Source of the DNA: CAMPJU01 sp036675265
GTDB lineage: Bacteria > Pseudomonadota > Gammaproteobacteria > Xanthomonadales > Xanthomonadaceae
Length of the DNA stretch: 64,000 bases
Assembly: GCA_036675265.1 (NCBI GenBank)
Contig: JAKFFJ010000014.1
Coordinates: forward strand, 1-64,000
Direction of reading: 5' to 3'
A model generated the notes under the pieces. That model made no database searches. It was not told where the DNA came from and saw only the letters and a program-made list of their open reading frames with translations. Made by a program: the position numbers and the translations under genes. Below are positions 59,538 through 64,000 of this stretch, in pieces (position 1 is the stretch's first letter; each line of letters begins with the position of its first letter).

Positions 59538-59591
59538 GCGCTTGGGGTCCCCTTTCGCGAAGCGGCCGCTGCGGAAGGTGCGGCCTGCGCC

Positions 59592-59597
59592 TAAAAT
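59592..59597 (+). promoter_or_regulatory. Possible -10 of ppsA
   Basis: TAAAAT, 26 bases before the ppsA start, in the ppsR-ppsA gap. No good -35 is seen at the expected distance. Confidence 0.35.
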
Positions 59598-59623
59598 AGC
59601 GGTTTGTCACGGAGACCGCCCCC

Positions 59624-61999
<2,376 letters not shown>

Positions 62000-62012
62000 C
62001 CGACCTGGCCGC

Positions 62013-62597
62013 CTAGGGCATCCGGATCCCGCTGAAGGGGCCCATGAACGTGCGGTAGTGGCGCAGCTCGGCGATGGAGTCGTGCACGTCGCTCAACGCG
62101 GTGTGCCTGGCTTCCTTGCCGGCGCCGGCCAGGATTTCAGGCGACCACCGTCGCGCGAGTTCCTTCAGCGTGCTCACGTCCAGGTTGCGGTAGTGGAAGT
62201 GCTGCTCCAGCCGCGGCATCAGCCGGTGCAGGAAACGCCGGTCCTGGCAGATGGAGTTGCCGCACATCGGCGACTGACCGGCCGGCACCCAGGCCTCCAG
62301 GAACGCGATGGTGCGCTGTTCGGCTTCCGCCAGGGACACGCCGTCACCCAGCACCCGCTGCCACAGCCCGGACTTCGCATGCTGCGTGCGGTTCCACTCG
62401 TCCATCGCCTCGAGCGCGGCGAGCGGATGGCCGATCGCGAGCTCCGGTCCTTCGGCGAGGATCTCGAGCTGCGCGTCCGTCACCACCGTGGCGATCTCGA
62501 GGATCGAGTCGACCCCCGTGTCCAGGCCGGTCATCTCCAGGTCGATCCAGATCAATCGCCCGGACGGACCAGCCGGTTGGGGGGGATGTGACGCCAT
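62013..62597 (-). CDS. orn: Oligoribonuclease
   Basis: A DEDDh 3'-5' exonuclease of 194 residues that degrades 2-5 base RNAs, including pGpG produced by cyclic di-GMP phosphodiesterases. Active-site motifs are WIDLEMTGLD (DxE), GNSICQDRRFLHRLMPRLE and KEARHTALSDVHDSIAELRH (H...D). It lies convergent with ppsA, 13 bases apart, and downstream of tadA on the same strand. It is functionally linked to the cyclase at 11427-12857 and to RpfG. Confidence 0.97.
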   Translation of the reverse strand: MASHPPQPAGPSGRLIWIDLEMTGLDTGVDSILEIATVVTDAQLEILAEGPELAIGHPLAALEAMDEWNRTQHAKSGLWQRVLGDGVSLAEAEQRTIAFLEAWVPAGQSPMCGNSICQDRRFLHRLMPRLEQHFHYRNLDVSTLKELARRWSPEILAGAGKEARHTALSDVHDSIAELRHYRTFMGPFSGIRMP

Positions 62598-62648
62598 GTC
62601 GCCTCCTGCGCGCGTACGGCATCCATGATGCCCGCACCAGGGAGGCGG

Positions 62649-63128
62649 CTACAAGGCGCCGGGCTTGCCGCGCTTGCGCCGGAACCATGCCGTCAGGCGC
62701 GGGCCCGCCTCGTCCGCGAGCAGGCCGCCCTCCACCGCCACGCGATGGTTGTGGCGCGGGTCGGCGAGCAGGTCGAACACGCTGCCGGCGGCACCGGTCT
62801 TCGGGTCGCTCGCCCCGTATACCAGGCGCGCGATGCGGGCATGCACCATCGCCATCGCGCACATCGCGCAGGGCTCCAGGGTCACGTACAGGGTGCTGCC
62901 AAGCAGGCGGTGGTTGCCGATGCGACGGCCGGCTGCGCGCAGCGCGACGATCTCGGCGTGCGCGGTCGGGTCGTGCTCGACGATGTTCCGGTTCCAGCCC
63001 TCGCCAAGCACCTCGCCATCGCCGGACACCAGCACCGCGCCCACCGGTACCTCGTCGTCCTCGCGCTCGGCCCGCGCCGCAAGTTCCAGCGCATGCCGCA
63101 TCCACCCCTCGTCGCGCTCGATATCCAT
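62649..63128 (-). CDS. tadA: tRNA-specific adenosine deaminase TadA
   Basis: Converts A34 to inosine in tRNA-Arg(ACG), 159 residues. The zinc-dependent deaminase motifs are intact: PTAHAEIVALRAAGRRIGN (His-Ala-Glu) and LYVTLEPCAMCAMAMVHARI (Pro-Cys-x-x-Cys). The ATG at 63128 (MDIERDEGWMRHALELAAR) is preferred over a TTG two codons upstream. The gene lies between orn and the inverted-repeat element next to guaA. Confidence 0.96.
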   Translation of the reverse strand: MDIERDEGWMRHALELAARAEREDDEVPVGAVLVSGDGEVLGEGWNRNIVEHDPTAHAEIVALRAAGRRIGNHRLLGSTLYVTLEPCAMCAMAMVHARIARLVYGASDPKTGAAGSVFDLLADPRHNHRVAVEGGLLADEAGPRLTAWFRRKRGKPGAL

Positions 63129-63132
63129 GATC

Positions 63133-63237
63133 AAAAGCCTTTAGCCACGGATTTCACAGATGACACAGATAAAGGAAAAACAAATTGAAAGGCTCCATCT
63201 GTGTTCATCCGTGAAATCTGTGGCAAAAAATGCTTTG
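63133..63237. repeat. MITE-like inverted-repeat element between guaA and tadA
   Basis: Left arm GCCACGGATTTCACAGATG continuing to ACACAGAT (63144-63170); right arm (63197-63224) is its near-perfect inverse, differing by a few G/A swaps and one extra base. AT-rich flanks (AAAAGCC on the left, AAAAAATGCTTT on the right) extend the symmetry. The element is about 105 bases and far lower in GC than its surroundings. It contains no gene. A transcript could fold into a long stem. Confidence 0.85.
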
Positions 63238-63238
63238 G

Positions 63239-64000
<762 letters not shown>

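Overview
The window comes from the chromosome of a high-GC gammaproteobacterium of the Xanthomonadaceae/Lysobacteraceae, probably near Lysobacter or Luteimonas. The evidence is the complete rpf (DSF quorum-sensing) locus in its usual setting (carAB-greA-rpfE-recJ-prfB-lysS-rpfG-rpfC, convergent with rpfF-rpfB-aconitase), strongly GC-biased third codon positions, and Xanthomonas-like versions of hrcA, fur and ftsK. Almost all of the window is coding. No gene-free stretch exceeds 300 bases, and there is no insertion sequence, prophage or CRISPR array.

Layout. 1-160 is the 5' half of tmRNA (minus strand), followed by an orphan CHASE/PAS histidine kinase. 2.5-4.7 kb holds smpB (partner of tmRNA), ratA, rnfH, bamE and fur. 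4.7-11.4 kb holds recN and the heat-shock cluster hrcA-grpE-dnaK-dnaJ, with sigma-32-type promoters. 11.4-20 kb holds a GAF-GGDEF cyclase, dapB, and carA and carB separated by a secreted S9 peptidase gene. 20-35.4 kb is the greA-rpfE-recJ run, prfB with its +1 frameshift, lysS, rpfG-rpfC, rpfF, rpfB, a small lipoprotein and aconitase (RpfA-like). 35.4-37.7 kb is hflD-mnmA-nudJ. 37.7-48 kb is clpS-clpA, infA, aat, an acyltransferase-like gene, trxB, ald, ftsK and lolA.

48-58 kb is the accessory part. It holds an unknown exported protein, REP-like palindromes, rarA, and a copper-resistance block on the minus strand: multicopper oxidase, CopB with Asp-Pro-His/Met repeats, cytochrome c, DUF411 protein, then a MerR-family regulator, a P-type copper ATPase and a DUF305 protein under a clear MerR-type promoter. 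The block ends at tRNA-Glu(TTC) and tRNA-Ala(GGC). 58-64 kb returns to core genes: a DUF1249 protein, ppsR divergent from ppsA, orn, tadA, a MITE-like inverted repeat, and the 3' half of guaA, which runs off the right end.

How the genes connect. tmRNA and SmpB form the ribosome-rescue pair. RpfF makes DSF, RpfC senses it and RpfG (HD-GYP) degrades c-di-GMP. The GGDEF protein makes c-di-GMP, and Orn finishes its breakdown. ClpS-ClpA and DnaK-DnaJ-GrpE form protein quality control. The copper block combines periplasmic oxidation and sequestration with cytoplasmic efflux. Many genes overlap by 1-4 bases (ATGA, GTGA or TGATG), which indicates translational coupling. No wholly new system is evident. 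The least expected items are the peptidase inside carAB, the CopB metal-binding repeats, a tRNA promoter inside a coding gene, and a low-GC inverted-repeat element beside guaA.
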